DNA from: a bacterium | Lineage (GTDB): Bacteria; Armatimonadota; Fimbriimonadia; Fimbriimonadales; Fimbriimonadaceae | Direction of reading: 5' to 3' | DNA: 64,000 bases | NCBI GenBank assembly: GCA_013823945.1 | Contig: PNMZ01000006.1 | Location: forward strand, 62,001-126,000 | Shown here: positions 16,030 to 24,472 of the stretch, piece by piece | Numbering within the stretch: position 1 is the stretch's first letter | Layout: each line of letters begins with the position of its first letter | Notes under the pieces: model-generated | What the model saw: only the letters and a program-made list of their open reading frames with translations | Database searches by the model: none | Told to the model about the DNA's origin: nothing | Position numbers and translations under genes: made by a program

Positions 16030-16302
16030 TCACACCGTGAATTCCAATTGCCCCGCAGAGAGGACGAATTCGAGCACGATCGGTAGGTCCACAGTGTGTT
16101 CCTGCGGGTCGATCACAGGGTCATCATGATAGAGTGAAGCGCGGACATAATCTTCGCCATCCTTGGTGATGACCTCAAGACCCTGACAACGATACTCTTC
16201 CGTGAGGCGTAGGTGTCTGCGGCCGATCGTTGTAGCCTCGGCCATGTTATAGCTGACACTCTTCTTCACAACAGTCATCTCTTCTTTGATCATTGTTTCC
16301 AT
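16030..16302 (-). CDS. Hypothetical protein, 90 aa
   Basis: Unrecognised, acidic, beta-rich. GGAGGG eight bases before ATG 16302 decides this start. A longer frame from 16392 would overlap the upstream stop as ATGA and add a polyproline stretch (PPPPPQKP), which looks non-coding. Both are possible. Confidence 0.6.
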   Translation of the reverse strand: METMIKEEMTVVKKSVSYNMAEATTIGRRHLRLTEEYRCQGLEVITKDGEDYVRASLYHDDPVIDPQEHTVDLPIVLEFVLSAGQLEFTV

Positions 16303-16388
16303 AGTAAAAATCCCTCCGATTGGTTTTTGTGGTGGTGGCGGCGGTGACCGCTTCGTAGTCGGCTTGCTTTTAACAAATAAGCTGCCTG

Positions 16389-17162
16389 TCATGAGACAAT
16401 CGAACCTTTCTTGATGAAGACAGAAACGATATCTTCAACAACCTCCCCGTCGATCTCCATCCATGTCATCAATTCGTCCGTATTCGGATAATCTGGGTTG
16501 CCATGGTCCTCTACCAGTCGAACAATATATTTTACTTCTTTGCCATCGATCACCTTTGAAGTGGTAGCAATATCAAGTAGGGTGCTTTTCTTGTCAAATT
16601 GAGAGTTGAGAAGGTAGTTCGGGCTCGCGAGATTCGTATAATACATGGCGAGTCTGTTCGCATCTGAGATAGGGATAAGGGTTGTGAGAAACTCATAGAA
16701 CTTATCATAGATCTCCTCTTTGGTTAAACCGGCAACATATTCACCGAAAGACAAGTACTCTGCTACGAGAGACTTGTATCCGGCCTGTCTCAAGAAACTT
16801 GGGTTTTTGAGCAGTTTGCCGATGAACATGTCGACCTCCTGGACCGGCGGATCATCTATCTGCAGACCGAACACGAGCCCGAAGAAAAGGTAATGTGTGG
16901 ACGTCAGCGCTGACTCTAAGATAGGATCAGACAAAGAAGGAAGATCGCGTTCCTCTCGCATCGAGCTGCACATATGTGGCGTTAAAGCGAAATGCTCATC
17001 ATAGCCTTCGCAGATGAAGAGTTCATTCTGTTCGTCGTAGGAATGGATCTTGAACCATTCTCCGGCATATACGGAAGGATTCTTTTTCGGGTAGTCAAGA
17101 GACGAAAGATACGACATCCCGACGTGTTTTAGATTCGAGTCTTCAATCGATTGAACATTCAT
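16389..17162 (-). CDS. Hypothetical protein, 257 aa
   Basis: Unrecognised. Largely helical middle part (residues 80-180) and a beta-rich C-terminus with many acidic residues. Starts within the stop of the next gene upstream (ATGA at 17159). One of a run of unknowns in the 15.6-28 kb accessory stretch; no homologue recalled. Confidence 0.65.
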   Translation of the reverse strand: MNVQSIEDSNLKHVGMSYLSSLDYPKKNPSVYAGEWFKIHSYDEQNELFICEGYDEHFALTPHMCSSMREERDLPSLSDPILESALTSTHYLFFGLVFGLQIDDPPVQEVDMFIGKLLKNPSFLRQAGYKSLVAEYLSFGEYVAGLTKEEIYDKFYEFLTTLIPISDANRLAMYYTNLASPNYLLNSQFDKKSTLLDIATTSKVIDGKEVKYIVRLVEDHGNPDYPNTDELMTWMEIDGEVVEDIVSVFIKKGSIVS

Positions 17163-17512
17163 GAGGTTGCCTCCTTGGCGTTTTGTAGGAATTCGAACCG
17201 GCCATCAAAGAACTCGCTGCATGGTCGGTTATGACGGACATGATTGTGCGGCCGGACCACAAAGAAGTCGGCGTGCTCTGATACGACAGAGACGGGGACA
17301 TAGTTCACGGCGAGCTCGGCCTTATTCTGGTGGTTCAGGATCGAGGTGTGGCTTATTTGATAGATGTATCTATTTTTTTTGTGGACAAAATACTTACCTG
17401 CAATCGAGTCGTCGTGGCTCTTGAGAAGGTCTTCAATCGCATGGTGTGAGAGACGAGTCGTCAGCAGGAAGTCTTCTGGTGTTGCTGTAAAGTAATCATC
17501 GATCGGGATCAT
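17159..17512 (-). CDS. Hypothetical protein, 117 aa
   Basis: Unrecognised; histidine-rich C-terminal half (VVRPHNHVRHNR). Overlaps both neighbours by four bases (ATGA), so translation is coupled in a three-gene chain. Ribosome site is not conspicuous, as expected for coupled genes. Confidence 0.65.
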   Translation of the reverse strand: MIPIDDYFTATPEDFLLTTRLSHHAIEDLLKSHDDSIAGKYFVHKKNRYIYQISHTSILNHQNKAELAVNYVPVSVVSEHADFFVVRPHNHVRHNRPCSEFFDGRFEFLQNAKEATS

Positions 17513-18030
17513 ACAGTCTCACCTAGCCGATCTGCCCACGAAGAGTCATCCATCAAAAGGTCATAGGCATGGTCTTGATCACGCACGATATCACCCAATA
17601 CAGAGATAAGCTCTCTCAGGAGCGATTCTGGGTCACGAACCTGCTCAAAGATATACTCGGTCACACCAAGCGAACCGGTAGCCTTGTTCTTCAGGACGCA
17701 TAGCTCACGGTCATGTCGCACAATATCAGAGGGATTTGATGCGTAGGAGAAAGCACCCTCGATATTCTGTGTGATTGTGACGGCAGTGGTGGCATCGACA
17801 GAGAAGATGAAGTGCTCATTGAATGCGGCCAACTTGCGTGAATGTTCTTCAATTTCACGGTCCAAATAACGGACGACGTCATAGCTCTGCAGTGGCCAAC
17901 TGCCGGTCTCTAGCGCGACGTCCGCTTGTCGTAGTTCGAGGTCGTTGCCCTCCTCGTCATAGTGCAATACAGCCTCAATATTCTCGACAAAACCTTTCTT
18001 TTTGACGATTACGCGTTCCCTGCTGCTCAT
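17509..18030 (-). CDS. Hypothetical protein, 173 aa
   Basis: Unrecognised. ATG 18030 follows AAGGAGGATTTTATT; the open frame upstream to 18189 lacks a ribosome site and covers another gene. Begins MSSRERVIVKKKGFVENIEA. Mixed alpha/beta, acidic at the C-terminus. Confidence 0.65.
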   Translation of the reverse strand: MSSRERVIVKKKGFVENIEAVLHYDEEGNDLELRQADVALETGSWPLQSYDVVRYLDREIEEHSRKLAAFNEHFIFSVDATTAVTITQNIEGAFSYASNPSDIVRHDRELCVLKNKATGSLGVTEYIFEQVRDPESLLRELISVLGDIVRDQDHAYDLLMDDSSWADRLGETV

Positions 18031-18053
18031 AATAAAATCCTCCTTGTTTTCTC

Positions 18054-18227
18054 TTAGTATTTTTTCGTGATACGAAGCGTATCTTCGCCCTGACGGTAAC
18101 ATTCCACCTCGATCGGTGAGACGATGATCTTCTTGAACGTGTCTTCTAATGGAGTGCTGCTTACTGTGACGGTCGCCCCTGAGATCCACTCCCGATACTG
18201 TTCTTCATTTGCAAAATAGACCAGCAT
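18054..18227 (-). CDS. Small protein, 57 aa
   Basis: A 57-codon frame too short for common cut-offs. It starts four bases after the preceding stop, suggesting reinitiation, and fills the gap between two strong genes. Product begins MLVYFANEEQYREWI and reads like a folded beta-rich peptide. Unknown function. Confidence 0.55.
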   Translation of the reverse strand: MLVYFANEEQYREWISGATVTVSSTPLEDTFKKIIVSPIEVECYRQGEDTLRITKKY

Positions 18228-18231
18228 AGTC

Positions 18232-18447
18232 TCACGACCAATCCATTTCGCTGTCTAACACGTCGCCGCTCTCGAGCGAGAGGATGTAGCGATAAGAGGC
18301 GACGTCCGTCTTATGAATATAGAGAGCGGCGTCCTCGTCACAGTGGACAACCTCACCGATCCACTCGGTGGATAAAGTGGTCTCTCCGGGGAAATCGATC
18401 TCGTGTTGGCGTTCGATCGAGCGCTCAGGTTTCGTTTTTGTAATCAT
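18232..18447 (-). CDS. Hypothetical protein, 71 aa
   Basis: Unrecognised, acidic, beta-rich. Excellent ribosome site (AAGGAGGAATTATC). Immediately downstream of the probable ADP-ribosyltransferase; it could be a partner or immunity-like protein, but nothing in the sequence says so. Confidence 0.65.
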   Translation of the reverse strand: MITKTKPERSIERQHEIDFPGETTLSTEWIGEVVHCDEDAALYIHKTDVASYRYILSLESGDVLDSEMDWS

Positions 18448-18465
18448 GATAATTCCTCCTTAAGT

Positions 18466-19014
18466 TTAATGAGAACGTGTTACAGGCTGTGCGGTTTGAA
18501 GCATCTCTTCTGTCAGTGGAGCCAAAACTTCACTCTCCCAGGCTCGATCATCAATCAGCATAAGAAGCGGGAAGTTGCTCGTAAGTGGCTTGAGCTTCTC
18601 AAGGAAGTCAATAAAGTGGAAAGCCTGGTCATGCCTTGCAGAAATAAAAGTCCTGTTCGGCCTACCGGCTCTGAAGTTTTCCCCATATATCTCACTGTCT
18701 CCAGCAAAGAATAGAGCGACCTCATCGTATGAGGAGAAACTCGCTAGGTTACGAGGAGTCATCTTTTCGTCAATGGGAAGCTGTGTACCGCGATATAGTT
18801 CACCTGTATACGGGAAATGTGCGACAAACGCTTGATGCAATGCTTCCATTGAGAGAAGAAGATCTTCTTCATCGTAGTACAAGCCATTCAACCATTTATA
18901 AATGACCTCTTCCCAATAGGAGATGCTCCAATTGTCATTAGGAAAAGGATCTCCCTTTAGAAAATGTTCTACAAAAATATCAAGAGAAGTCTGAAAGTCG
19001 GTTTTTGTTTTCAT
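18466..19014 (-). CDS. Probable mono-ADP-ribosyltransferase
   Basis: 182 aa with the three motifs of the R-S-E class of ADP-ribosyltransferases in the right order: Y74-R75-G76 after a strand, S92-F-S-S95 in LASFSSYDEVALFF (the S-T-S region, with the typical helix behind it), and E160-S-E162 in WESEVLAP (the E-x-E catalytic pair). The family moves ADP-ribose from NAD to proteins; phage members such as T4 Alt and ModA modify host RNA polymerase and ribosomal proteins. E-x-E suggests arginine as target. No secretion signal. Located among likely early genes, so host takeover is the best guess. I found no other family fitting as well. Confidence 0.65.
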   Translation of the reverse strand: MKTKTDFQTSLDIFVEHFLKGDPFPNDNWSISYWEEVIYKWLNGLYYDEEDLLLSMEALHQAFVAHFPYTGELYRGTQLPIDEKMTPRNLASFSSYDEVALFFAGDSEIYGENFRAGRPNRTFISARHDQAFHFIDFLEKLKPLTSNFPLLMLIDDRAWESEVLAPLTEEMLQTAQPVTRSH

Positions 19015-19328
19015 ATAGACATGTCCTTCGAAGGATTCAAGCGACCGACTATTTCATTTGAAAGACTCAACTCAATACCACTCGATGACATGGGCACACC
19101 ATGGTGCCAGATGTACTTATTGGTGAAGGGGGTACCTTTATCGTACAGCTCTCGAATTGATGAACCTGACACCTCGACATGGCCCTCGAGCTGATACATA
19201 CGTTTAGAGATTGCCTCCTCGATTGCCTTTTGTGGGTTACGACCAAATTCGACAGGATCGATTTGAAAAGAGATGTCGATTGAAGCATTTAATGTTTCGA
19301 TTGGTTCAAAATCATTAACGAATTCCAT
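19011..19328 (-). CDS. Hypothetical protein, 105 aa
   Basis: Unrecognised; ATG 19328 with GGAGGAAGTATC before it. The stop overlaps the ADP-ribosyltransferase start (ATGA), so the two are translated together. N-terminal half is beta-rich. Confidence 0.65.
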   Translation of the reverse strand: MEFVNDFEPIETLNASIDISFQIDPVEFGRNPQKAIEEAISKRMYQLEGHVEVSGSSIRELYDKGTPFTNKYIWHHGVPMSSSGIELSLSNEIVGRLNPSKDMSI

Positions 19329-19354
19329 GATACTTCCTCCTTCGGGGACTATTT

Positions 19355-19597
19355 CTATAAGTGGTCTTTAAAATGACGGATATAATCTTCGTCTAGCTTG
19401 CGCTGTTCCATATTAACGAAGGGCTCTGCTATGATGCGAGGGGATAGCGATATGAGACAAAAAGAATCAATATCTCGATTGATTGAACAGCCCTCATCAT
19501 ACTCGCCTTCCTCTCCCGAGCGGCCGGCATAGTAAGCAGGGCATGAAGCGCAACGTGAGAGTCCAATTTCCTCGATCTTATTCAAGAGCATTTTCAT
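19355..19597 (-). CDS. Small cysteine-containing protein, 80 aa
   Basis: Unrecognised. CASC at residues 16-19 with further Cys in EGCSIN and SFCLIS could bind a metal, though spacing is not that of a classic zinc finger. Start ATG 19597. Confidence 0.6.
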   Translation of the reverse strand: MKMLLNKIEEIGLSRCASCPAYYAGRSGEEGEYDEGCSINRDIDSFCLISLSPRIIAEPFVNMEQRKLDEDYIRHFKDHL

Positions 19598-19618
19598 GAG
19601 TAGATTCCTCCCTTATAT

Positions 19619-19903
19619 TCAAACAGCATACTGACAGGTCTTGTAGTGCGAACGGATATGGTAGCCTTTATTCGAGTAAACAACCTCGCAACGTTGAAGG
19701 CTGGCATAGAGGCCAGCAATCTCCTTGAGTGGATGGCCGTGCATCTTGATGTGTTCCTCGAATACACGGTCGACATCCTTTTGGACGGTGTGAATACCAT
19801 AGAGAGGATGCTCGCCGCGTGCTTCAGAGAGCACTATCGACGCATCGCAGATCGCTTTCAGCTTCTTGGCGAGGTCGCATACGTTTCGTGTTAAAAGGTC
19901 CAT
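19619..19903 (-). CDS. Hypothetical protein, 94 aa
   Basis: Unrecognised, mostly helical, several Cys and His scattered without clear pairs. Strong ribosome site AAAGGAGGGGC directly before ATG 19903. First gene after a non-coding stretch, so its promoter should lie there. Confidence 0.65.
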   Translation of the reverse strand: MDLLTRNVCDLAKKLKAICDASIVLSEARGEHPLYGIHTVQKDVDRVFEEHIKMHGHPLKEIAGLYASLQRCEVVYSNKGYHIRSHYKTCQYAV

Positions 19904-20274
19904 GATGCCCCTCCTTTAAAATAGGTTGATTTTTGGTTCGTATGTTTGCGCGAAATGATAATTTCACGCAATGTTCGTAACGAGCAAAGAACGGATTCGC
20001 TCTGAGGTGCGATGAATTAACTCTCAATGCATGGTTATACGGGTTTATCCAAGATAAAACGGTTTACATAATTAAGTTATGGTCAACTGATAAAATATAA
20101 TATTTATGAATATGAGTAGTACGTATGATTAATTATTCCATTTGATAAATTCACCGTCTGATGATTTTGTTAATATAAACATTTCACCAGACGATAAATT
20201 CACTCGTTGAAGCACAGGGCGTCAAAACGATTACACCGAAAAGAGGAAGCGTTGACGAAAAGGTAGAGCAAGGG
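19904..20274. other. AT-rich non-coding stretch with repeats
   Basis: 370 bases without a convincing gene, much richer in AT than its surroundings. Contains an inverted repeat TTGCGCGAAAT/ATTTCACGCAA (19946-19971), two direct copies of GATAAATTCAC (20144-20154 and 20193-20203), and an inverted CGTCTG/CAGACG pair between them. A short open plus-strand frame (about 20200-20275) has no start and is probably chance. Likely a regulatory region or a recombination scar. Confidence 0.5.
19946..19971. promoter_or_regulatory. Inverted repeat, candidate operator
   Basis: Eleven-base arms with one mismatch around GATA, about 45 bases upstream of ATG 19903 on the minus strand. Fits an operator for a dimeric regulator. 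Confidence 0.4.
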
Positions 20275-20541
20275 TTAGGAACTCTTGCCTTCCATGAGCA
20301 TGAAGGTGCTATCGGTAAAATTTCGCACATGAGAACCCCAAAAGGGAATGGTGAACGTGCTAAACGCGTGTTTAATAAGCGCGTCGTGCTTTTTCTTCAA
20401 AACGGGGTCTTTCAAAACCGATTCCTCGCTCACGTTAAGTTCGCGGGCGATGGTGTTCACAATATGTGGAGAAAAATCCGCTACCGTGAGGCTAAAGATT
20501 ACCGTATCGGCCTGGATCTCACTGATCAAGTTATTGTCCAT
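20275..20541 (-). CDS. Hypothetical protein, 88 aa
   Basis: Unrecognised. ATG 20541 with AAGGAG further upstream than usual (about 11 bases). The segment VNTIARELNVSEESVLKD looks like a small helical domain. No membrane helix. Confidence 0.6.
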   Translation of the reverse strand: MDNNLISEIQADTVIFSLTVADFSPHIVNTIARELNVSEESVLKDPVLKKKHDALIKHAFSTFTIPFWGSHVRNFTDSTFMLMEGKSS

Positions 20542-20574
20542 AGGGCAGGGCTCCTTCTTAAAATAATGGATTGA

Positions 20575-20955
20575 TTATAGACGAATGAATGAACAGACGT
20601 TCGGATCATCGATTAAGTGGACCAATGCATCCGATAAGTCCTCTGGATGCACATTGTAGAGATTGCGAACGAGATGATTGTAAACCTCGTCCTCGAAGGT
20701 TAGCAGGGTCACCTGATATGAATATTCTGCTTGGAGCTTCGGGCCGAGCATCCATACCTGCGGGCCATCCGTGTCAGGGATCAGGGTACGGCGACGGATA
20801 GTGTTCTTCTGATCGTAGAGGAGGCGACGATGGCCGGTCACAACCTCTGAGAGCTTATATTTTTCCTCGAAACTTCGATACATATCGCGATTGAGCTCGA
20901 TCGAGGCGATGCGGTCTCGTTCGTCGTCGATGCGGAAACGATCTTCTTGATTCAT
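20575..20955 (-). CDS. Hypothetical protein, 126 aa
   Basis: Unrecognised acidic protein with a helical N-terminus (DDERDRIASIELNR). Start overlaps the stop of the previous gene (ATGA), coupled chain with the next two genes upstream. Confidence 0.65.
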   Translation of the reverse strand: MNQEDRFRIDDERDRIASIELNRDMYRSFEEKYKLSEVVTGHRRLLYDQKNTIRRRTLIPDTDGPQVWMLGPKLQAEYSYQVTLLTFEDEVYNHLVRNLYNVHPEDLSDALVHLIDDPNVCSFIRL

Positions 20956-21473
20956 TTAAGGGCCTCCTCCTCAGAATCATCGAAATTGATACTCTTTTGG
21001 ATGTTCATGAGCCGCTCCGTGATGCGGAGAATGATGTTTGATATTTCTTCAGCGGTCTCTTCCCCGAGCTCAGCTACAAAATACATATACATGACAAGGA
21101 AGCCTTCAGCAGACAGGTTATTGGACTTCACGATCGGATTATTGATATCCGTGAAGTCGACTGAAAGTTCCATCGAGACATCATTCTTTCGCAGATGTTC
21201 TAAATCCACGTTCTCTCGGTAATTCCCCATCTTCTCGATAGCATCTAGGAACGCTTCTCCCTTGTCCTCCGAGAGATAGAGGGCGGCAGCTACGAAGAAT
21301 TCGGTCACGACCTCAGGGCCAGTGAACTTGAGGTCGGCACCGAGCTTGTTTTCATCAGGCCCTCGGTCTTTTAATTCAAGTTCAAATTCTAGTTCGGAGG
21401 GGACGACTCCACCCATCTCGACGATAGAGCTAAGAATCCATGGCATCAATGCCTCGCGTTTTATCGTCTTCAT
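20952..21473 (-). CDS. Hypothetical protein, 173 aa
   Basis: Unrecognised, acidic, alternating strands and helices (EFELELKDRGPDENKL near residue 30). Four-base overlaps with both neighbours put it in a coupled operon. No known motif. Confidence 0.65.
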   Translation of the reverse strand: MKTIKREALMPWILSSIVEMGGVVPSELEFELELKDRGPDENKLGADLKFTGPEVVTEFFVAAALYLSEDKGEAFLDAIEKMGNYRENVDLEHLRKNDVSMELSVDFTDINNPIVKSNNLSAEGFLVMYMYFVAELGEETAEEISNIILRITERLMNIQKSINFDDSEEEALK

Positions 21474-22174
21474 GTGCTCTTACCTTCTTTCTTTGAGGCA
21501 AATTTTTTAGGTGCTTCTGCCTTGAAGAGGTCGATATCATAGTCGAGCTCTTTGAGATAAGAGGCAACCTCAGGAAGTACATTGTTCTCATCTAAGTTTT
21601 CGAGACAGAGCTCGAAGCCATCCTCGCGGTCAGAGATATAGATATATTGTGTATCGCCATATACATCCGCAGAATCGTATTGGAATTCATCGCCGTCTTC
21701 ATCGTAAGAGAGACGTTGAGCGGACAAAGAATGGGCCTCGATTCGAAAATGTTTAAAGAGGACTTCCAAAGGATTGATGAACGAGATGTTGGCAATGATA
21801 TTCTCAGAATCGTCTTGCCCGTCCTGTTCTGTATATGTCACGGAGCGGACACCTTTATCCGAATCACGCTCCAAGCGGATAATCTCCTCGAAGTCGCCGC
21901 GCGTAAGCTCCCGCATGATTGAAACGCGGGGATAATCGACATCACCGCCAACCTCGAGGATCAATTTCTCATCAGGAAGGACACGTTGACTCGGGATAGG
22001 GATTGAGTATTCTTTCTGGTCCGTTGAGACCACCATTTGCACGCTCATGCCGCTCTGCTCAAGCCAGCCTAACTCATTCTCTACCCATTCGGTTTCTCGG
22101 ACAGCCTTGCCACCGGGATTGTTTTCCTTGAGCTTCTCATCATCAACGTTCAATAAGATCATAAATTGTGCCAT
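21470..22174 (-). CDS. Hypothetical protein, 234 aa (paralogue of next gene)
   Basis: Unrecognised. N-terminal ~130 residues resemble the 105-aa protein at 22193-22510: MAQFMILLNVDD against MPQYMVLFDVKE, YSIPIPSQ against YILPLPHQ, EKLILEVGG against ENLFIEVGN. So the pair comes from a tandem duplication; this copy has an added acidic C-terminal domain (GDTQYIYISDREDG). GGAGGAAGCTAAC before ATG 22174. Function unknown. Confidence 0.7.
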   Translation of the reverse strand: MAQFMILLNVDDEKLKENNPGGKAVRETEWVENELGWLEQSGMSVQMVVSTDQKEYSIPIPSQRVLPDEKLILEVGGDVDYPRVSIMRELTRGDFEEIIRLERDSDKGVRSVTYTEQDGQDDSENIIANISFINPLEVLFKHFRIEAHSLSAQRLSYDEDGDEFQYDSADVYGDTQYIYISDREDGFELCLENLDENNVLPEVASYLKELDYDIDLFKAEAPKKFASKKEGKST

Positions 22175-22192
22175 GTTAGCTTCCTCCTCAAA

Positions 22193-22510
22193 TTAAATAT
22201 TGCTTTCGATGATATTTTTATTGTTGACATTACAGGTCAAGCCTCGTTCTGGATGTCGCTTCAGGCTTACAAGATCCTTGTCGTCGTGGATGCCTGCTCT
22301 GATGAGCGTGGCCTCATAATTACCGACTTCGATGAACAAGTTCTCCTCAACCAGGCTCTGGTGTGGGAGGGGAAGTATATACTTACCGATGTCGAGTCGG
22401 GTAATGGTCTTAGAGACCGCACCCTTCTCCGAAAGTTTTCCTAAATGGGAAAGGAAAGAGGACTCCGGGAGCGTCTCCTTCACGTCGAACAGGACCATAT
22501 ATTGGGGCAT
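22193..22510 (-). CDS. Hypothetical protein, 105 aa (paralogue of previous gene)
   Basis: ATG 22510 with AAGGAGGACAAACAC. Short version of the 234-aa neighbour, matching its first half over the whole length; lacks the acidic C-terminal domain. Tandem duplicates of short unknown proteins are common in phage early regions. Confidence 0.65.
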   Translation of the reverse strand: MPQYMVLFDVKETLPESSFLSHLGKLSEKGAVSKTITRLDIGKYILPLPHQSLVEENLFIEVGNYEATLIRAGIHDDKDLVSLKRHPERGLTCNVNNKNIIESNI

Positions 22511-22611
22511 GTGTTTGTCCTCCTTGTTTATTTGTATCCATCTTTTTATGCTGCAAGGTATATAACCTGTTTGCATTATCCATTTTTGAACGGCTCATCG
22601 CTCGTGGCATG

Positions 22612-22956
22612 TCAGCATGGCCAATGGATGTCGTTATCATTCGCGAGGCGATAAGGGAAGTCGTCTGAGCGCAATTTCTCAATCGCGTCTGAAGGGTCGA
22701 CGTCATGTAGAGCATTAACCAATTCGATCATGAACTCATCCGTGTCCTTGACACTCGAGAACGATACCTTTTCGTCTTCAATAAAGACATAACAATGGGC
22801 TCGTGAAGAGGGCTCGAAGTCGTCTGAGGCCCCTAGTTCTGTCTGTCCATTAGCGTTGAGGGCCAATGCGGCTGTACCGTAAATTTCAACAGATACGCTG
22901 TAGTTCTCGTCGAACGCCATGATCTGCTCCTCGGTTGGTAAGATTTTCTCTGTCAT
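22612..22956 (-). CDS. Hypothetical protein, 114 aa
   Basis: Unrecognised, acidic. AAAGGAGCGG before ATG 22956 decides the start over the ATG at 22980. Ends in NDIHWPC. The ~100 bases downstream before the next gene hold a small palindrome AGGTTATATACCT but no clear promoter. Confidence 0.65.
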   Translation of the reverse strand: MTEKILPTEEQIMAFDENYSVSVEIYGTAALALNANGQTELGASDDFEPSSRAHCYVFIEDEKVSFSSVKDTDEFMIELVNALHDVDPSDAIEKLRSDDFPYRLANDNDIHWPC

Positions 22957-22987
22957 ATAAACCGCTCCTTTGCTGTTCAAGTGATGG

Positions 22988-23341
22988 TTAATCTAAATGA
23001 TCGAATTGACGCTCAATCTCGGTCTGGACATCCTCGACCGAACATAAGGCCATGCTGGAGACCGCGCCTGTGATCTTTTCCAGCTGACTACCATCTACCT
23101 TCAATCCTTCCTTATTTGCATGGTTCTCGACCATCTGACGCACGGCGACTTCATCGATGAGCTCTTCTTTCGTCGAGAGTTTTGCATACGGGTTGAGTTT
23201 TTGATAGAGGCACTCTTCGTCATGGAACAGGCCTCTCTCGTTGATGTTGCCTTCAAAGACGTTGTATTCGGTGTTCCGATAGGTGCCCAATAACTCAAGG
23301 GCAGTGGTAGCTGTGTCAATTTCTTGTTCAGTCAATTTCAT
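22988..23341 (-). CDS. Hypothetical protein, 117 aa
   Basis: Unrecognised, acidic and helical. Begins MKLTEQEIDTATTALELLG; ATG 23341 preceded by AAGGAGGCCACACCT. No motif. Confidence 0.65.
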   Translation of the reverse strand: MKLTEQEIDTATTALELLGTYRNTEYNVFEGNINERGLFHDEECLYQKLNPYAKLSTKEELIDEVAVRQMVENHANKEGLKVDGSQLEKITGAVSSMALCSVEDVQTEIERQFDHLD

Positions 23342-23377
23342 AGGTGTGGCCTCCTTTATTTCAATTGTGAAACAGGG

Positions 23378-23638
23378 TCAGATATCAATGTCGCGTAATA
23401 AGATTTGGTTTACTGCATCGTGAAAGACGCCCATATCTTCTGCGCTCGGATTCTCGCCAAGTGTGTCGAGTGCCTTTTTGATTTCATTTAGTCGAGATAT
23501 GCCATCTTCGGCAAACTCCAAGATGTTATCGATATCCAGTGCTGCCGTGACATTTTCGAGTGGGTCGTAAGTGAACACGAGGATATGCTTCGTGGCAAGC
23601 CGCTCACGCAGTGACATCAGGCTTCGAATTGAGGGCAT
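23378..23638 (-). CDS. Hypothetical protein, 86 aa
   Basis: Unrecognised. ATG 23638 has GAAGGAGCAACAAG upstream and lies inside the 3' end of the preceding gene (35-base overlap, different frame). A longer frame to 23854 reads as a shadow (serine-rich). Product is acidic and helical. Confidence 0.65.
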   Translation of the reverse strand: MPSIRSLMSLRERLATKHILVFTYDPLENVTAALDIDNILEFAEDGISRLNEIKKALDTLGENPSAEDMGVFHDAVNQILLRDIDI

Positions 23639-24185
23639 CTTGTTGCTCCTTCTCTTTGATTTCATCCCCGATGAGGACAATCGATTCATAGAACTCTTCA
23701 TCGCAATTACATTCGACGACATATGTTTCTCCGACCGGAGCACAGTCACATGCAGTGAGATGCTCGACGATATCGCAGTCATCCGAGAGGTCGAGCAGCT
23801 GGCGAGGAGAGAGCGTTCCTTCGACGACACGATGGCTCGTCTCGCTCGTAACACGGACAGGGATCCTGAGAGGCTCTGCGCTCATGAGCAGCAAGGCTTC
23901 AATGTCCATCGGCTCGTCCTTCCATTGGATAAATTGATATTTGCCATATGAGGTGTTCTTACAACGGGACAATTCTTCCAGAGTGAGAGGAGTCGCTGTT
24001 TCGATCCACGTATTATAGCCGCCTCGGTCTTTGCCGAAAGGATAGTAGTTGACCTCCTTGTCTCGGTGAGGCTTGATTTTATAGACTTCTACTGATCCGA
24101 TCTCATGGCGGACGAGCCATTTGAATCCGAGCATCAGTAAGTATGAGAGTTCGATCCGTTCATTTTTAGTGAGGGTAATAGTCAT
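23604..24185 (-). CDS. Hypothetical protein, 193 aa
   Basis: Unrecognised. Contains ACDCAPVGETYVVECNCDEE near residue 145-165, a C-x-C and C-x-C arrangement that might bind a metal. C-terminal tail is charged and overlaps the next gene. ATG 24185 follows AAGGAGCTGTCCCC. Confidence 0.65.
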   Translation of the reverse strand: MTITLTKNERIELSYLLMLGFKWLVRHEIGSVEVYKIKPHRDKEVNYYPFGKDRGGYNTWIETATPLTLEELSRCKNTSYGKYQFIQWKDEPMDIEALLLMSAEPLRIPVRVTSETSHRVVEGTLSPRQLLDLSDDCDIVEHLTACDCAPVGETYVVECNCDEEFYESIVLIGDEIKEKEQQDALNSKPDVTA

Positions 24186-24203
24186 GGGGACAGCTCCTTC
24201 AAA

Positions 24204-24449
24204 TTAAAGTTTGCGGGTGGGTGGTGAATGAATTTCGAAGCCGTTACCTATAAAATGAGACAGCTTCGTATTGGCCGAGAATTCTTCAGTACCGTTCACG
24301 AAACGGAAATACCATTTGCTATCGGACTTATATCGAGTGACGATAAAGTCTTGTCCGAAGAAACGAGAATGGAAGCGACGGCCGACGAAGCCGGGAACGT
24401 CTTTCCAAAAGAACCGGTCTATGAAATGCTTGCAGATAAACTTGAGCAA
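24204..24449 (-). CDS. Small basic protein, 81 aa
   Basis: Begins with TTG 24449, eight bases after AAGGAGGGC. Basic and rich in Phe (FICKHFIDRFFWKD). A plus-strand frame over the same bases has no ribosome site. Function unknown. Confidence 0.55.
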   Translation of the reverse strand: MLKFICKHFIDRFFWKDVPGFVGRRFHSRFFGQDFIVTRYKSDSKWYFRFVNGTEEFSANTKLSHFIGNGFEIHSPPTRKL

Positions 24450-24472
24450 TGATGTGCCCTCCTTTGAGGCAA

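Noticed and set aside
20200-20275. Open plus frame reading EAQGVKTITPKRGS
   Set aside because: No start codon or ribosome site; likely chance or remnant, too short to name.
24228-24452. Plus-strand frame of 74 aa
   Set aside because: Mirrors the minus-strand 81-aa gene, lacks a ribosome site and lies in a minus operon.
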